A DNA stretch of 64,000 bases, taken from Streptomyces hundungensis (GTDB taxonomy: Bacteria > Actinomycetota > Actinomycetes > Streptomycetales > Streptomycetaceae). Positions 53,190-63,809 of the stretch are shown in pieces. The number at the start of each line of letters is the position of its first letter. Within the stretch, counting starts at the first letter, position 1. A model generated the notes under the pieces. That model had not been told where the DNA came from and did not search any database. It saw nothing but the letters and a program-made list of their open reading frames with translations. A program made the position numbers and the translations under genes. The stretch is from NCBI RefSeq assembly GCF_003627815.1, contig NZ_CP032698.1, forward strand, positions 2,604,001 to 2,668,000. Direction: 5' to 3'.

Positions 53190-53774
53190 CTAGGACTCGC
53201 CGCGCGCGGCGGCCATCACCTGGCGCAGGCCCTCGGTGAGTTCCTCGGCGCGGGTGGCCGTCGCCGGGTCGAAGGTCCACTGGGCGATGAGCCCCATCAT
53301 CAGCGTCATGTAGAACTTGCCGAGGGTGTCGACGGTCTTCTCCTCGACCTCGGACTCCTCGCCCCCCATGAGCATCGGGATGATGCCGCGCGCACCCTCG
53401 CGCTGCGCCTGCGCCAAGTGGTCGCGCACGCCCGGGAGTTGGTCGCCCATGACGACGATCTCCATGCTGAGCCGCCACAGCGAACCCGGCTGGGCCATGG
53501 TGGCGATGATGTTCGTCCAGACTTCCTGGAAGCGTTCGAGCGAGCCGGGGGCCGTCTCGGTCGCGGCGGGCGTGGCGTCGAACGCGTCGGAGACCCCCTC
53601 GACGAGCGAGATGTACGCCTCCGCGAGGAGCCCGTCCTTCGACCCGTAGTGGTAGCCGATGGAGGCGAGGTTGGTCCCCGACTCCTTGACGATGTCGCGG
53701 GACGTGGTGCGCACGAACCCCTTGTCCAACAGGCAGCGCTTGGCGCCTTCGAGCAGATCCTCACGGTGTCCCAT
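53190..53774 (-). CDS. TetR family regulator
   Basis: 194-residue TetR regulator. The helix-turn-helix is FVRTTSRDIVKESGTNLASIGYHYGSKDGLLAEAY (residues 20-54), with a ligand domain of the AcrR-like TetR_C type. The start is ATG 53774. Two AGAC-N4-GTCT palindromes lie 23-47 bp upstream, a typical autoregulatory arrangement. Its targets besides itself are unknown; no transporter or enzyme is adjacent in the same orientation. Confidence 0.85.
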   Translation of the reverse strand: MGHREDLLEGAKRCLLDKGFVRTTSRDIVKESGTNLASIGYHYGSKDGLLAEAYISLVEGVSDAFDATPAATETAPGSLERFQEVWTNIIATMAQPGSLWRLSMEIVVMGDQLPGVRDHLAQAQREGARGIIPMLMGGEESEVEEKTVDTLGKFYMTLMMGLIAQWTFDPATATRAEELTEGLRQVMAAARGES

Positions 53775-53796
53775 GACAGCAGCGTACCCGGCATAC

Positions 53797-53821
53797 AGAC
53801 ATCCGTCTAAGACAAGCGTCT
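53797..53821. promoter_or_regulatory. Tandem AGAC-N4-GTCT operator
   Basis: AGAC-ATCC-GTCT at 53797-53808 and AGAC-AAGC-GTCT at 53810-53821, two palindromes 13 bp apart, just upstream of the TetR start at 53774. Confidence 0.6.
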
Positions 53822-53867
53822 ATGAACGTCTGCGGGCCGGGTACGGGAGCCGCGGGAGCGGGGTGGA

Positions 53868-55460
53868 TCAGTCGGTCAGGTTCACCGAGCGGGCCGAGTT
53901 GGCGCCGATCTCCTCGGCGACCTCGGCCAGCACGTGCTGCGGGATGGTGTCGTCCACGGTGAGTACGGCGAGCGCCTCGCCGCCCTCCTCCGCGCGCGCG
54001 ACCTGCATCCCGGCGATGTTGAGCCCGGCCTCGCCGAGGACGCGGCCGACCGTGCCCACGATGCCGGGACGGTCCTCGTAGCGCAGCACGATCATGTGGT
54101 CGGCGAGCGCCAGGTCCACGTCGAACTCGCCGATCGCGACGACCTTCTGGAGGTGCTTGGGGCCGGCCAGGGTGCCGGAGACCGCGACCTCCTCACCGTC
54201 CGAGAGGGTGCCGCGCACGGTCACCACGTTGCGGTGGTCGGGCGACTCGCTGGAGGTGGTCAGACGGACCTCGACACCGCGCTCCTGCGCGAACAGCGGC
54301 GCGTTGACGTAGGAGACCGTCTCGTCGACGACGTCCTCGAACACGCCCTTGAGCGCGCTGAGTTCGAGCACCTTCACGTCGTGCTGGGTGATCTCGCCGT
54401 ACACCTCGACGTCGAGCCGCACCGCGACCTCGCCGGCGAGCGCGGTGAAGATGCGGCCCAGACGCTCCGCGAGCGGCAGACCCGGCTTGACGTCCTCCGC
54501 GATCACGCCGCCCTGGACGTTGACCGCGTCCGGCACCAACTCGCCCGCGAGGGCGAGCCGTACGGACTTGGCGACGGCGATGCCGGCCTTCTCCTGGGCC
54601 TCGTCGGTGGACGCGCCCAGGTGCGGGGTGCAGACGACCTGGTCGAGCTCGAAGAGCGGGGAGTCCGTGCAGGGCTCCTTCGCGTACACGTCCAGACCGG
54701 CGCCCGCGACCCGGCCCTCCTTGAGGGCGGAGTACAGCGCGGCCTCGTCCACGATGCCGCCGCGCGCCGCGTTCACGATCCGCACGTGCGGCTGCACCTT
54801 GTGCAGCGCCTCGTCGCCGATCAGGCCGAGCGTCTCGGGGGTCTTGGGCAGGTGCACGGTGATGAAGTCGGCCACGGCGAGCAGCTCGTCGAGAGAGAGC
54901 AGCTTGACGCCCATCTGGGCGGCGCGGGCCGGCTGCACATAGGGGTCGTACGCGACGATCTTCATGCCGAAGGCCGACATGCGCTGCGCGACCAGGACGC
55001 CGATGCGGCCGAGGCCGACGACGCCGAGGGTCTTCTCGCTGAGCTCGACGCCGGTGTACTTGTTCCGCTTCCACTCGCCGTTCTTGAGCGCGGTGTTGGC
55101 CTGCGGGATGTTGCGCGCGGTGGCGACCAGGAGACCGCAGGCGAGCTCGGCGGCGGTGACGATGTTGGAGGTCGGGGCGTTCACGACCATCACGCCGGCC
55201 TTGGTGGCGGCGGAGACGTCGACGTTGTCGAGGCCAACTCCCGCGCGGGCGACGACCTTCAGCTTCTTCGCGGCGGCGATGGCCTCCGCGTCGACCTTGG
55301 TGGCCGAGCGGATCAGGATCGCGTCGACACCGGCGATGGCGGGCAGCAGTTCCGCGCGGTCGGCCCCGTTGCAGTGCCGGATCTCGAAGTCCGGCCCGAG
55401 GGCGTCGACGGTGGCGGGCGACAGCTCTTCAGCGATGAGTACGACAGGTTTCGAGCTCAC
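53868..55460 (-). CDS. serA: D-3-phosphoglycerate dehydrogenase
   Basis: 530-residue first enzyme of serine synthesis. Catalytic and NAD domains: ILIRSATKVDAEAI, VARAGVGLDNVDVSAATKAGVMVVNAPTSN, GVVGLGRIGVLVAQRM and VCTPHLGASTDEAQEKAG. An intervening domain follows, and a C-terminal ACT domain (MIVLRYEDRPGIVGTVGRVLGEAGLNIAGMQVARAEEGGEAL) should confer serine feedback. The start is GTG 55460 with GAGG 7 bp upstream, giving the family start SSKPVVLIAEELSP. It lies downstream of ilvC on the same strand, after a terminator. Confidence 0.95.
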   Translation of the reverse strand: MSSKPVVLIAEELSPATVDALGPDFEIRHCNGADRAELLPAIAGVDAILIRSATKVDAEAIAAAKKLKVVARAGVGLDNVDVSAATKAGVMVVNAPTSNIVTAAELACGLLVATARNIPQANTALKNGEWKRNKYTGVELSEKTLGVVGLGRIGVLVAQRMSAFGMKIVAYDPYVQPARAAQMGVKLLSLDELLAVADFITVHLPKTPETLGLIGDEALHKVQPHVRIVNAARGGIVDEAALYSALKEGRVAGAGLDVYAKEPCTDSPLFELDQVVCTPHLGASTDEAQEKAGIAVAKSVRLALAGELVPDAVNVQGGVIAEDVKPGLPLAERLGRIFTALAGEVAVRLDVEVYGEITQHDVKVLELSALKGVFEDVVDETVSYVNAPLFAQERGVEVRLTTSSESPDHRNVVTVRGTLSDGEEVAVSGTLAGPKHLQKVVAIGEFDVDLALADHMIVLRYEDRPGIVGTVGRVLGEAGLNIAGMQVARAEEGGEALAVLTVDDTIPQHVLAEVAEEIGANSARSVNLTD

Positions 55461-55728
55461 GTGGGTCCTCACTGAATCCTTTGCGGACGGCCGTCCCGAC
55501 GGCCGCAGGCGGTGGAGGGGGAAGCGGCGCCGGGGATTTTCGGGCGCGGGGGCGTGCCTGCAATTCCTCGGGGTCGCTTGTACCGCGTGGAAGACGCACG
55601 ACGCTGTGGGCCTGACGCGTATATGTGTTGTCGAGCAGTGTAGTGCCGCTCCCCGGGGGTTCTCCGCCGTGAAGGCAGGATCACCCGATGGGGGTTGGAC
55701 GCGGTGTCCAGGGCCGTGCGATACCAGC

Positions 55729-55759
55729 GGGGTCGGGCACACCTACCGTGCCCGACCCC
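55729..55759 (-). terminator. ilvC terminator
   Basis: GGGGTCGGGCAC / GTGCCCGACCCC, perfect 12-bp stem with a 7-base loop, 14 bp past the ilvC stop. It ends the ilvBNC unit before serA. Confidence 0.8.
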
Positions 55760-55772
55760 GCTGACGGGGGGC

Positions 55773-56861
<1,089 letters not shown>

Positions 56862-56881
56862 TCAGGCCCGGCCGGCGGGGC

Positions 56882-57409
56882 TCAGGCGCTGCGGTCCAGG
56901 GCGCGCAGCGAACGGTCCGTGATGGACCGGGAGCCGCGCCCTATGGCGATCGTGCCGGACTGGACGAGCTCCTTGATGCCGAACTGCTCCAGCATCTTCA
57001 GCATCGCCTCCAGCTTGTCGGCGCCGCCGGTGGCCTCGATCGTCACGGCCTCCGGCGAGACGTCCACGGTCTTGGCGCGGAACAGCTGGACGATCTCGAC
57101 GATCTGGGAGCGCGTTTCGTTGTCGGCACGCACCTTCACCAGGACGAGCTCGCGCTGGATCGCAGCGCCGGGCTCGAGTTCGACGATCTTCAGGACGTTG
57201 ACGAGCTTGTTGAGCTGCTTGGTCACCTGCTCGAGCGGCAGGTCCTCGACATTGACCACGATGGTGATGCGGGAGATGTCGGGGTGTTCGGTGACACCGA
57301 CCGCGAGCGAGTCGATGTTGAAGCCGCGGCGGGAGAACAGCGCGGCGATCCGGGCCAGGATGCCGGGGGTGTTCTCGACCAGGACCGAGAGCGTGTGCTT
57401 GGTGGACAT
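56882..57409 (-). CDS. ilvN: Acetolactate synthase small (regulatory) subunit
   Basis: 175-residue regulatory subunit of acetolactate synthase, giving valine feedback control. It has an N-terminal ACT domain (HTLSVLVENTPGILARIAALFSRRGFNIDSLAVGVTEHPDISRITIVV), then the C-terminal regulatory domain (RELVLVKVRADNETRSQIVEIVQLFRAKTVDVSPEAVTIEATG). The start is ATG 57409 with AGAGG. It follows ilvB by 26 bp in one operon. Confidence 0.96.
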   Translation of the reverse strand: MSTKHTLSVLVENTPGILARIAALFSRRGFNIDSLAVGVTEHPDISRITIVVNVEDLPLEQVTKQLNKLVNVLKIVELEPGAAIQRELVLVKVRADNETRSQIVEIVQLFRAKTVDVSPEAVTIEATGGADKLEAMLKMLEQFGIKELVQSGTIAIGRGSRSITDRSLRALDRSA

Positions 57410-57435
57410 GAGCCTCTTACCTCTTCCTACAGCTC

Positions 57436-59301
57436 TCAGTCGTCTTCGTTGCCGAAGTCGGGACGGACTCCGCGGGCGGCCATGACCTCGTCGTTGGAGG
57501 TGCCGGCGGCGACCATCGGCCACACCTGGGCGTCCTCGTGGACGATGAAGTCGATCACGACGGGACGGTCGTTGATCGAGTTGGCCTCCTGGATGGCCTT
57601 GTCCAGGTCTTCGGGGCGCTCGCAGCGGATCGCGTAACACCCCATCGCCTCGGACAGCTTGACGAAGTCCGGGACGCGGGTGCCGCCGCTGGGCCGGCCC
57701 TGCTCGGCGACGCCGTCCTCCGGTCCCGAGTGCAGGACGGTGTTGGAGTAGCGCTGGTTGTAGAACAGGGTCTGCCACTGGCGGACCATGCCGAGGGCGC
57801 CGTTGTTGATGATGGCGACCTTGATCGGGATGTTGTTGAGCGCGCAGGTGGTGAGTTCCTGGTTGGTCATCTGGAAGCAGCCGTCGCCGTCGATCGCCCA
57901 GACCATGCGGTCGGGCTGACCGGCCTTGGCGCCCATGGCGGCCGGGACCGCGTAGCCCATGGTTCCGGCACCGCCCGAGTTCAGCCAGGTGGCGGGCAGT
58001 TCGTAGTTGACGAAGTGCGCGGCCCACATCTGGTGCTGGCCGACGCCGGCCGCGTAGATGGTGTCCGCGTCCGCGAGTTCGCCGATGCGCTGGATGACGC
58101 GCTGCGGGGAGAGCGTGCCGTCGTTCGGCTCGTCGTAGCCCAGCGGGTAGGTCTCGCGCCAGCGTTCGAGATCCTTCCACCAGGCGGTGTAGTCGCCCTT
58201 GTGGCCCTCGGAGTACTCGGCCTGGACGGCCTGGATCAGGTCGGCGATGACCTCGCGGGCGTCGCCCACGATCGGGACGTCGACCTCGCGGTTCTTGCCG
58301 ATCTCGGCCGGGTCGATGTCCGCGTGGATGACCTTGGCGAACGGCGCGAAGCTGTCCAGCTTGCCGGTGACGCGGTCGTCGAAGCGGGTGCCGAGCGCGA
58401 TGAGCAGGTCCGACTTCTGCAAGGCGGTGACGGCGGTGACCGCACCGTGCATGCCGGGCATTCCCACGTGCTGCGGGTGGCTGTCGGGGAAGGCGCCGAG
58501 CGCCATCAGGGTGGTGGTGACGGGCGCCCCGGTGAGCTCCGCGAGGACCTTCAGCTCGGCGGTCGCGCCGGACTTCAGGACGCCGCCGCCGACGTACAGG
58601 ACCGGGCGCTTGGCCGCCACGATCAGCTTGGCGGCCTCGCGGATCTGCTTGGCGTGCGGCTTGGTGACCGGGCGGTAGCCGGGCAGGTCCAGGTGCGGCG
58701 GCCAGGAGAACGTGGTCTGCGCCTGGAGGGCGTCCTTGGCGATGTCGACCAGGACCGGGCCCGGACGGCCCGTCGAGGCGATGTGGAAGGCCTCGGCGAT
58801 GGTGCGCGGGATGTCCTCGGCCTTGGTGACCAGGAAGTTGTGCTTGGTGATCGGCATCGTGATGCCGACGATGTCCGCCTCCTGGAAGGCGTCGGTGCCG
58901 ATCGCCTGCGAGGAGACCTGACCGGTGATCGCGACCAGCGGCACCGAGTCCATGTGGGCGTCGGCGATCGGCGTGACCAGGTTGGTGGCGCCGGGGCCCG
59001 ACGTCGCCATGCACACCCCGACCTTGCCGGTGGCCTGGGCGTAACCGGTGGCCGCGTGGCCCGCGCCCTGCTCGTGACGGACCAGGACGTGGCGGACCCG
59101 GGTGGAGTCCATCATCGGGTCGTACGCCGGAAGGATGGCGCCGCCGGGGATCCCGAACACGACCTCCGCCCCGACTTCCTCGAGAGAGCGGATGAGGGAC
59201 TTCGCGCCCGTGACGTGCTCAACGGTCGCGGACTGGTGTCCGCCGTTACGGGGCCGCGGCTGCGGATGGTGGGCCCCGGTGGCCTGCTCGGTCATCGGCA
59301 T
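57436..59301 (-). CDS. ilvB: Acetolactate synthase large (catalytic) subunit
   Basis: 621-residue ThDP enzyme that condenses two pyruvates (or pyruvate and 2-oxobutyrate) in valine, leucine and isoleucine synthesis. Recognisable: [68 protein letters not shown], the FAD region and the ThDP/Mg site [30 protein letters not shown]. The start is ATG 59301 or, equally possible, the second ATG at 59295. A leader peptide and attenuator lie upstream (59375-59495). Confidence 0.96.
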   Translation of the reverse strand: MPMTEQATGAHHPQPRPRNGGHQSATVEHVTGAKSLIRSLEEVGAEVVFGIPGGAILPAYDPMMDSTRVRHVLVRHEQGAGHAATGYAQATGKVGVCMATSGPGATNLVTPIADAHMDSVPLVAITGQVSSQAIGTDAFQEADIVGITMPITKHNFLVTKAEDIPRTIAEAFHIASTGRPGPVLVDIAKDALQAQTTFSWPPHLDLPGYRPVTKPHAKQIREAAKLIVAAKRPVLYVGGGVLKSGATAELKVLAELTGAPVTTTLMALGAFPDSHPQHVGMPGMHGAVTAVTALQKSDLLIALGTRFDDRVTGKLDSFAPFAKVIHADIDPAEIGKNREVDVPIVGDAREVIADLIQAVQAEYSEGHKGDYTAWWKDLERWRETYPLGYDEPNDGTLSPQRVIQRIGELADADTIYAAGVGQHQMWAAHFVNYELPATWLNSGGAGTMGYAVPAAMGAKAGQPDRMVWAIDGDGCFQMTNQELTTCALNNIPIKVAIINNGALGMVRQWQTLFYNQRYSNTVLHSGPEDGVAEQGRPSGGTRVPDFVKLSEAMGCYAIRCERPEDLDKAIQEANSINDRPVVIDFIVHEDAQVWPMVAAGTSNDEVMAARGVRPDFGNEDD

Positions 59302-59374
59302 TCTCTTCTCGAAGCTCAGGGTGTTCGCGGTGGTTTGGTCGAGATCGCGGTGGTGCTTGAGGGGTGCCAGTGCA

Positions 59375-59420
59375 ACAAAAAACCCCTCGTGCCGTGAGGC
59401 AAGCGAGGGGAGCGCGTCGG
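59375..59420 (-). promoter_or_regulatory. ilvB attenuator
   Basis: On the minus strand a terminator hairpin CCCCTCG ... CGAGGGG (59383-59410, with inner TGCC/GGCA pairing) is followed by a TTTTTT run. The preceding CCGACGCGCT (59411-59420) is fully complementary to AGCGCGTCGG at 59458-59467 within the leader peptide, giving the alternative structure. Stalling at the Ile-Leu-Val-Leu codons would decide which hairpin forms. Confidence 0.8.
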
Positions 59421-59453
59421 GTGCGGTCTGCGGAGCCTGCAAGGGGCCCCGCT

Positions 59454-59495
59454 TCAGCCGACGCGCTTTCCAAGTACGAGAATTCGGGTGCGCAT
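59454..59495 (-). CDS. ilvB leader peptide
   Basis: 13-residue peptide [13 protein letters not shown] followed by TGA. Ile-Leu-Val-Leu in a row at residues 5-8 are regulatory codons for branched-chain amino acid starvation. The ribosome-binding site GGGGAGGG is 9 bp upstream of the ATG. It precedes the attenuator by design; actinobacterial ilvB leaders of this type have been predicted comparatively. Confidence 0.85.
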   Translation of the reverse strand: MRTRILVLGKRVG

Positions 59496-59528
59496 GGCAT
59501 TGACCCTCCCCCCGGCGCGCAGGTGGTG

Positions 59529-62342
59529 TCAAGTAGGTGGGACGGGCGTCTCATTATGTGAGCCGAGCAGGGGTCCGCTCCGGCCACTGAGCACGGGCAG
59601 CGCGACTCCGCCCGGCACCGGGTACTCCCCCCGTCGCAGCGCCCGTCGCAGCCGGAACTCGTCCAGCGGCCCGGAGAACGCCATGCCCTGCCCATGGGTG
59701 CAGCCCATGGCGCGCAGTGCGAGGACCTGCTCCGGCACGTCCACACCGTCGGCCAAGGACTGCATGCCGAGATCGCAGGCGATCCGCAGCAGCCCCGCGG
59801 TGATCTTGTGAAGGCGGGCCGATTCGACGACGCCCTCGACGAGCCCCCGGTCCAGCTTGAGCAGGTCGATGGGGAGGCGGCGCAGCGCGTTGATCGCCGC
59901 GTAGCCACTGCCGAACCCGTCGAGCGCGATCCGTACGCCGGCTCTGCGCAGGCTCACCAGGCGCCGCTCCAGCTCGTCGAAGGAGATCCTCGGGTCGCTG
60001 TCGGCCAGCTCGATGATCAATGCGCCGGAGGGCAGCCCGTGCCGGGCCAGCAGGGCCTCCACGGAGCCGAGCGGAAAGGACTTGTCGAGCAGCCGGCGGG
60101 CCGAGAGGCGTACCGACACGGGCGTGGTGTGGCCGGCCCGCATCCGTTCCGCGGCCAGCTCCACGGCCTCTTCGAGCAGCCAGCGGCCGAGTTCGGCGGC
60201 GCGCTCGTTCTCGTCGGCGACCCGGAGGAATTCGGCCGGGGTGAACAGGATGCCCTGGGCCGATCTCCACCTGGCCTGGGCCGCGACGGCGAAGACCTCA
60301 CCGGTGACGAGGTCGACGACGGGCTGGTGCAGGACCGCGAACTCGCCCTCGTTCAAGGCGGTGCGCAGCCGGGCCGCGAGTTCGGTGGTGCGGACCACCT
60401 CGGCCTGCATCTGCGGTGCGTACAGCTCGACCCGGTTCTTGCCGCCCTTCTTGGCGCGGTACATCGCGAGGTCGGCGGTGCGCAGCAGTTCCCCGGCGCC
60501 GATGCCCGGCTCGGCGAAGGCGACGCCGATGGAGGCGGCGACCCGGACATCGTTGCCGTCGATCTGGTACGGCTGGGACAGGGTGAGCCGCAGCCGGTCG
60601 GCGATCTCCCTGACCTGGTACTCGCGGGCCGCCGGGTCGCGGGTGCCGTCGCCGAGGATCAGGGCGGCGAACTCGTCGCCGCCGAGCCGGGCCGCGGTGT
60701 CGCCGGCCCGTACCGACTCCTGGAGCCTGCGGGCGGCCTGGATGAGCAGTTCGTCGCCGGCCTGGTGGCCGATGGTGTCGTTGACCTGCTTGAAGCCGTC
60801 GAGGTCGATGAAGAGCACGGCGGTGCCCGGGTCGGAGCTGCGCCGGCCGCCGAGCGCCTTGCGCACCCGCTTGGTGAACAGGGCGCGGTTGGGCAGGTCG
60901 GTCAGCGGGTCGTGCTCGGCGCTGTGCTCCAACTGGGCTTGCAGGCGCACCCGTTCGGTCACGTCGCGGCTGTTGAGAATGAGGCCGCCCTGGTGGCGGT
61001 TGACGGTCGACTCGACATTGAGCCACTCGCCGGTCCCCGACCTGAAGCGGCACTCGATCCGCGTCGTGGGTTCCTCGGCGGGCGGGGCCGCCAGAAACCG
61101 GCGCAGCTCGTGCACCACCCGGCCGAGGTCCTCGGGGTGGATGAGCGAGGCCAGTTCGGAACCGACCAGCTCCTCCGCGTCCCGCCCGTAGACCCCCGCG
61201 GCGGCCGGGCTGACGTAGCGCAGGATTCCGGTGGGCGCGGCGATCATGATGACGTCGCTCGAACCCTGCACCAGGGAGCGGAAGTGGTTCTCCTTCTGGG
61301 CCAGTTCATGGGTGAGCGCGATGTTGTCGAGCAGCATGATCCCCTGGCGGATCACCAGGGCGAGCACCACGGTGCACCCGGCGAAGACGACCATCCGGTC
61401 CACCCGGTGGCCCGCGATGACGTTGTAGAGGATTCCCAGGGTGCACACGGCTGCCGCGAGGTACGGCGTGAGCGCGGCCAGGGAGCTGGCGAGCGGCCGG
61501 GTGGCGGGCTGCGGGTGCGGGCGGGGCCGCACGGCGGACGGGCGGGCGCCCCGGGGGGCGACGGCGGGCCTGCGCGGCGGCGGCTGGGGAAGCCTGCGGG
61601 CGCCCCAGGGCGCGTAGGCGAGCAGCAGGGAGCCGGCGAACCAGCCGGCGTCCAGGAGCTGCCCCGAGTGGTACTGCTCGTGCAGCAGCGGCGAGGTGAA
61701 CAACGCGTCGCACAGGACGGTCAGGGCGAGCGCCGCGATGGCGGTGTTCACCGCGGACCGGTTGGCCGAGGAGCGCCGGAAGTGCAGCGCGAGCACCATG
61801 CTGACGAGCACGATGTCGAGCAGCGGATAGGCGAGCGTGAGGGTGGCGTGGGCCACGCCCTCGCCCTCGCCCTCACGCGCCGTGCGGGCCAGGGCCAGGC
61901 TCCAGGACAGGGTGAGCAGGGAGCCGCCGATGAGCCAGGAGTCGAGTGCCAAGCAGACCCAACCCGCCTTGGTGACAGGGCGCTTGGCGAGAACGAGCAG
62001 GCCCACGATGGCGGGCGGCGCGAAGCAGAGGAAGAAGAAGTCGGCGGCCGAGGTCGTGGGCACCTCCCGCCGGAGCACCACCTCGTACCAGCCCCAGACG
62101 CCGTTGCCGCAGGCGGCCATGGCGGAGGAGAAGGAGAACAGCAGCCAGGCCGGGCGAAAGCTGCTCTCGCTGCCGGTCGCGCCGCCGCGCGCGTAGCGCA
62201 GACACGAGATCGCCGCGATCAGGGCGGCGAAGGAGAGCCCGAAGTCGCCCATGATCTGGGCGAGTTCGGGGGATCCCCAGCCCAGGAATGCGCCGGTGGC
62301 ATATCCGGCACAGATCACTGCGAGCACCAGGGGGGAAACCAT
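59529..62342 (-). CDS. cdgC: Membrane GGDEF/EAL protein, diguanylate cyclase with degenerate EAL domain
   Basis: 937-residue membrane protein for cyclic-di-GMP. About nine N-terminal membrane segments (to residue 330) are followed by a PAS domain ([32 protein letters not shown]). The GGDEF domain has an intact GGDEF motif (554-558) and an I-site RAGD at 545-548. A C-terminal EAL-like domain follows whose signature is lost: [10 protein letters not shown] for EALxRW, RLSARR for NxS, DGFGSGY for DDFGTGY and ADGVD for AEGVE. It should make, not break, c-di-GMP. The symbol follows the remembered CdgC (SCO5511) beside ilvB. The start 62342 is uncertain: the frame extends to 62615 or beyond. Confidence 0.85.
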   Translation of the reverse strand: MVSPLVLAVICAGYATGAFLGWGSPELAQIMGDFGLSFAALIAAISCLRYARGGATGSESSFRPAWLLFSFSSAMAACGNGVWGWYEVVLRREVPTTSAADFFFLCFAPPAIVGLLVLAKRPVTKAGWVCLALDSWLIGGSLLTLSWSLALARTAREGEGEGVAHATLTLAYPLLDIVLVSMVLALHFRRSSANRSAVNTAIAALALTVLCDALFTSPLLHEQYHSGQLLDAGWFAGSLLLAYAPWGARRLPQPPPRRPAVAPRGARPSAVRPRPHPQPATRPLASSLAALTPYLAAAVCTLGILYNVIAGHRVDRMVVFAGCTVVLALVIRQGIMLLDNIALTHELAQKENHFRSLVQGSSDVIMIAAPTGILRYVSPAAAGVYGRDAEELVGSELASLIHPEDLGRVVHELRRFLAAPPAEEPTTRIECRFRSGTGEWLNVESTVNRHQGGLILNSRDVTERVRLQAQLEHSAEHDPLTDLPNRALFTKRVRKALGGRRSSDPGTAVLFIDLDGFKQVNDTIGHQAGDELLIQAARRLQESVRAGDTAARLGGDEFAALILGDGTRDPAAREYQVREIADRLRLTLSQPYQIDGNDVRVAASIGVAFAEPGIGAGELLRTADLAMYRAKKGGKNRVELYAPQMQAEVVRTTELAARLRTALNEGEFAVLHQPVVDLVTGEVFAVAAQARWRSAQGILFTPAEFLRVADENERAAELGRWLLEEAVELAAERMRAGHTTPVSVRLSARRLLDKSFPLGSVEALLARHGLPSGALIIELADSDPRISFDELERRLVSLRRAGVRIALDGFGSGYAAINALRRLPIDLLKLDRGLVEGVVESARLHKITAGLLRIACDLGMQSLADGVDVPEQVLALRAMGCTHGQGMAFSGPLDEFRLRRALRRGEYPVPGGVALPVLSGRSGPLLGSHNETPVPPT

Positions 62343-62793
62343 GCAGGGGCCGCCGCCTCCGGACAGGGGCGGCCGGGTCAGAATCGCTCCGGGCGCGCTC
62401 ACCGGACCGCTCCACGCCACCGGAGCCGCACCGGGATCCCTCCCGGCCGGAGCCGGGTGCCGATATCCGCGGCACGCAAGCCGTGCTTTTGCGCGCTGTT
62501 CGTCGTTGTGCCGCTTATCGCCTCGGCGGTCGCCGCTCCACAGCGGTGCGCCGTCGCGCGGTGCGCGCGGCGGGGATGCCGCAGGTTGTTCCACCGCGTC
62601 GGATCGTTCGTCCATTGGCCGTGCATCGCCCGTCGCCCCCCTCGCAGTGATCGCTCCCGCGCCGTAGACGCACGGCGCCGGCCCCCGGTCGGGACGATAC
62701 ACCAGTCTCGTCACTCAGGGACATAGTCCCTATACGCTCAGTGACAGCCCGCAATCGGCAAGGCACCCGGTGCACCCGATTCGCTCCGGAGCG
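62343..62793. other. Region between cdgC and 2-hydroxyacid dehydrogenase; BldD-like site
   Basis: 451 bp. The cdgC frame stays open to 62714, so part may code for its N-terminus. At 62710-62724 lies GTCACTCAGGGACAT, which fits the published BldD consensus NTNACNC(A/T)GNGTNAN at 8 of 9 defined positions. Facing it at 62731-62745 on the other strand is GTCACTGAGCGTATA (7 of 9). Inside is AGGGAC-ATA-GTCCCT (62717-62731). This is the likely promoter region of cdgC. Confidence 0.45.
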
Positions 62794-63735
62794 TTACTGA
62801 TCCGTCGTCAGAACCACGTTGTCGAGCGGCTCTTGGGCCGCGAAGCGGGTGAGCTGAGCGGCCAGCAGACGCTTGGCGCGGGGCGTGAAAGCCGAGCTCG
62901 AACCGCCCACATGCGGGCTGATGAGGACATTCGGCGCATGCCACAACGGGTGCCCCACGGGCAGCGGCTCGGGGTCGGTGACATCGAGTGCCGCGTGGAT
63001 GCGGCCCGACTCCAGTTCGGCGAGCAGGGCCCCGGTGTCCACGACGGGCCCGCGCGCGACGTTCACCAGGAGCGCCCCGTCCTTGAGCCGGGCCAGGAAC
63101 GCGGCGTCCACCAGGCCCTTCGTCCGCTCGGTGAGCGGCGTGGAGACGATGACGACGTCCGCGTGCGGAAGCAGTTCGGGCAGATCGGTCAAGGCGTGCA
63201 CCTCACCGCGCTCCGTTGTGCGCCACGAGCGCGCGACGCGCGCCACCCGCGCGCACTCAAAGGGCGCGAGCCGGTCTTCGATGGCGGCGCCGATCGACCC
63301 GTACCCCACGATCAGGACCGACTTGTCGGCGAGCGCGGGATAGAAACCCGACCGCCACTCCTGCTTCTCCTGTCCCCTGACGAACCCGGGGATCCCCCGC
63401 AGCGACGCCAGGACCAGGGCCAGGGTCAGCTCGGCGGTGGACGCCTCGTGCACACCCCGGGCGTTGCACAGGCGTACGCCCGGCGCCAACAGAGGGATGC
63501 CGGGCTGTACGTGGTCGATGCCGGCGGTCAGCGTCTGCACCACACGGACACCGGTCATGGCGGCAAGCGGACGGACCGCGATCTCGGACGGCTTCATGTA
63601 CGGGACCACGTAGAACGCGCAGTCGGCCGGGTCGGCCGGATAGTCGGGGCCGCCGTCCCAGAACCGGTACGCGAGCTCGGCGGGAAGGCCCGGGACATCG
63701 GCCGGGTCGAAGGGCATCCACACGTCTGAAGTCAT
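62794..63735 (-). CDS. D-2-hydroxyacid dehydrogenase family protein
   Basis: 313-residue NAD(P)-dependent dehydrogenase of the 2-hydroxyacid family. The NAD domain shows VLIVGYGSIGAAIEDRL (GxGxxG), then VVIVSTPLTERTKGLVDAAFLARLKDGALLVNVARGPVVDTGALLAELESGRIHAALDVTDPEPLPVGHPLWHAPNVLISPHVGG with the Arg, Glu and His of the active site (NVARG, DPEPLP, SPHVGG). The start ATG 63735 (MTSDVWMPFDP) has no good ribosome-binding site. Substrate not resolved. It is divergent from the aldo/keto reductase at 63810. Confidence 0.87.
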   Translation of the reverse strand: MTSDVWMPFDPADVPGLPAELAYRFWDGGPDYPADPADCAFYVVPYMKPSEIAVRPLAAMTGVRVVQTLTAGIDHVQPGIPLLAPGVRLCNARGVHEASTAELTLALVLASLRGIPGFVRGQEKQEWRSGFYPALADKSVLIVGYGSIGAAIEDRLAPFECARVARVARSWRTTERGEVHALTDLPELLPHADVVIVSTPLTERTKGLVDAAFLARLKDGALLVNVARGPVVDTGALLAELESGRIHAALDVTDPEPLPVGHPLWHAPNVLISPHVGGSSSAFTPRAKRLLAAQLTRFAAQEPLDNVVLTTDQ

Positions 63736-63809
63736 GGTCAGGAGGCTATGCGAAGGGCTGCGGGGGCCAGAGGTTAGTTTGGGGAGCGACGAGGGAGGGA
63801 TCCGGCCAG

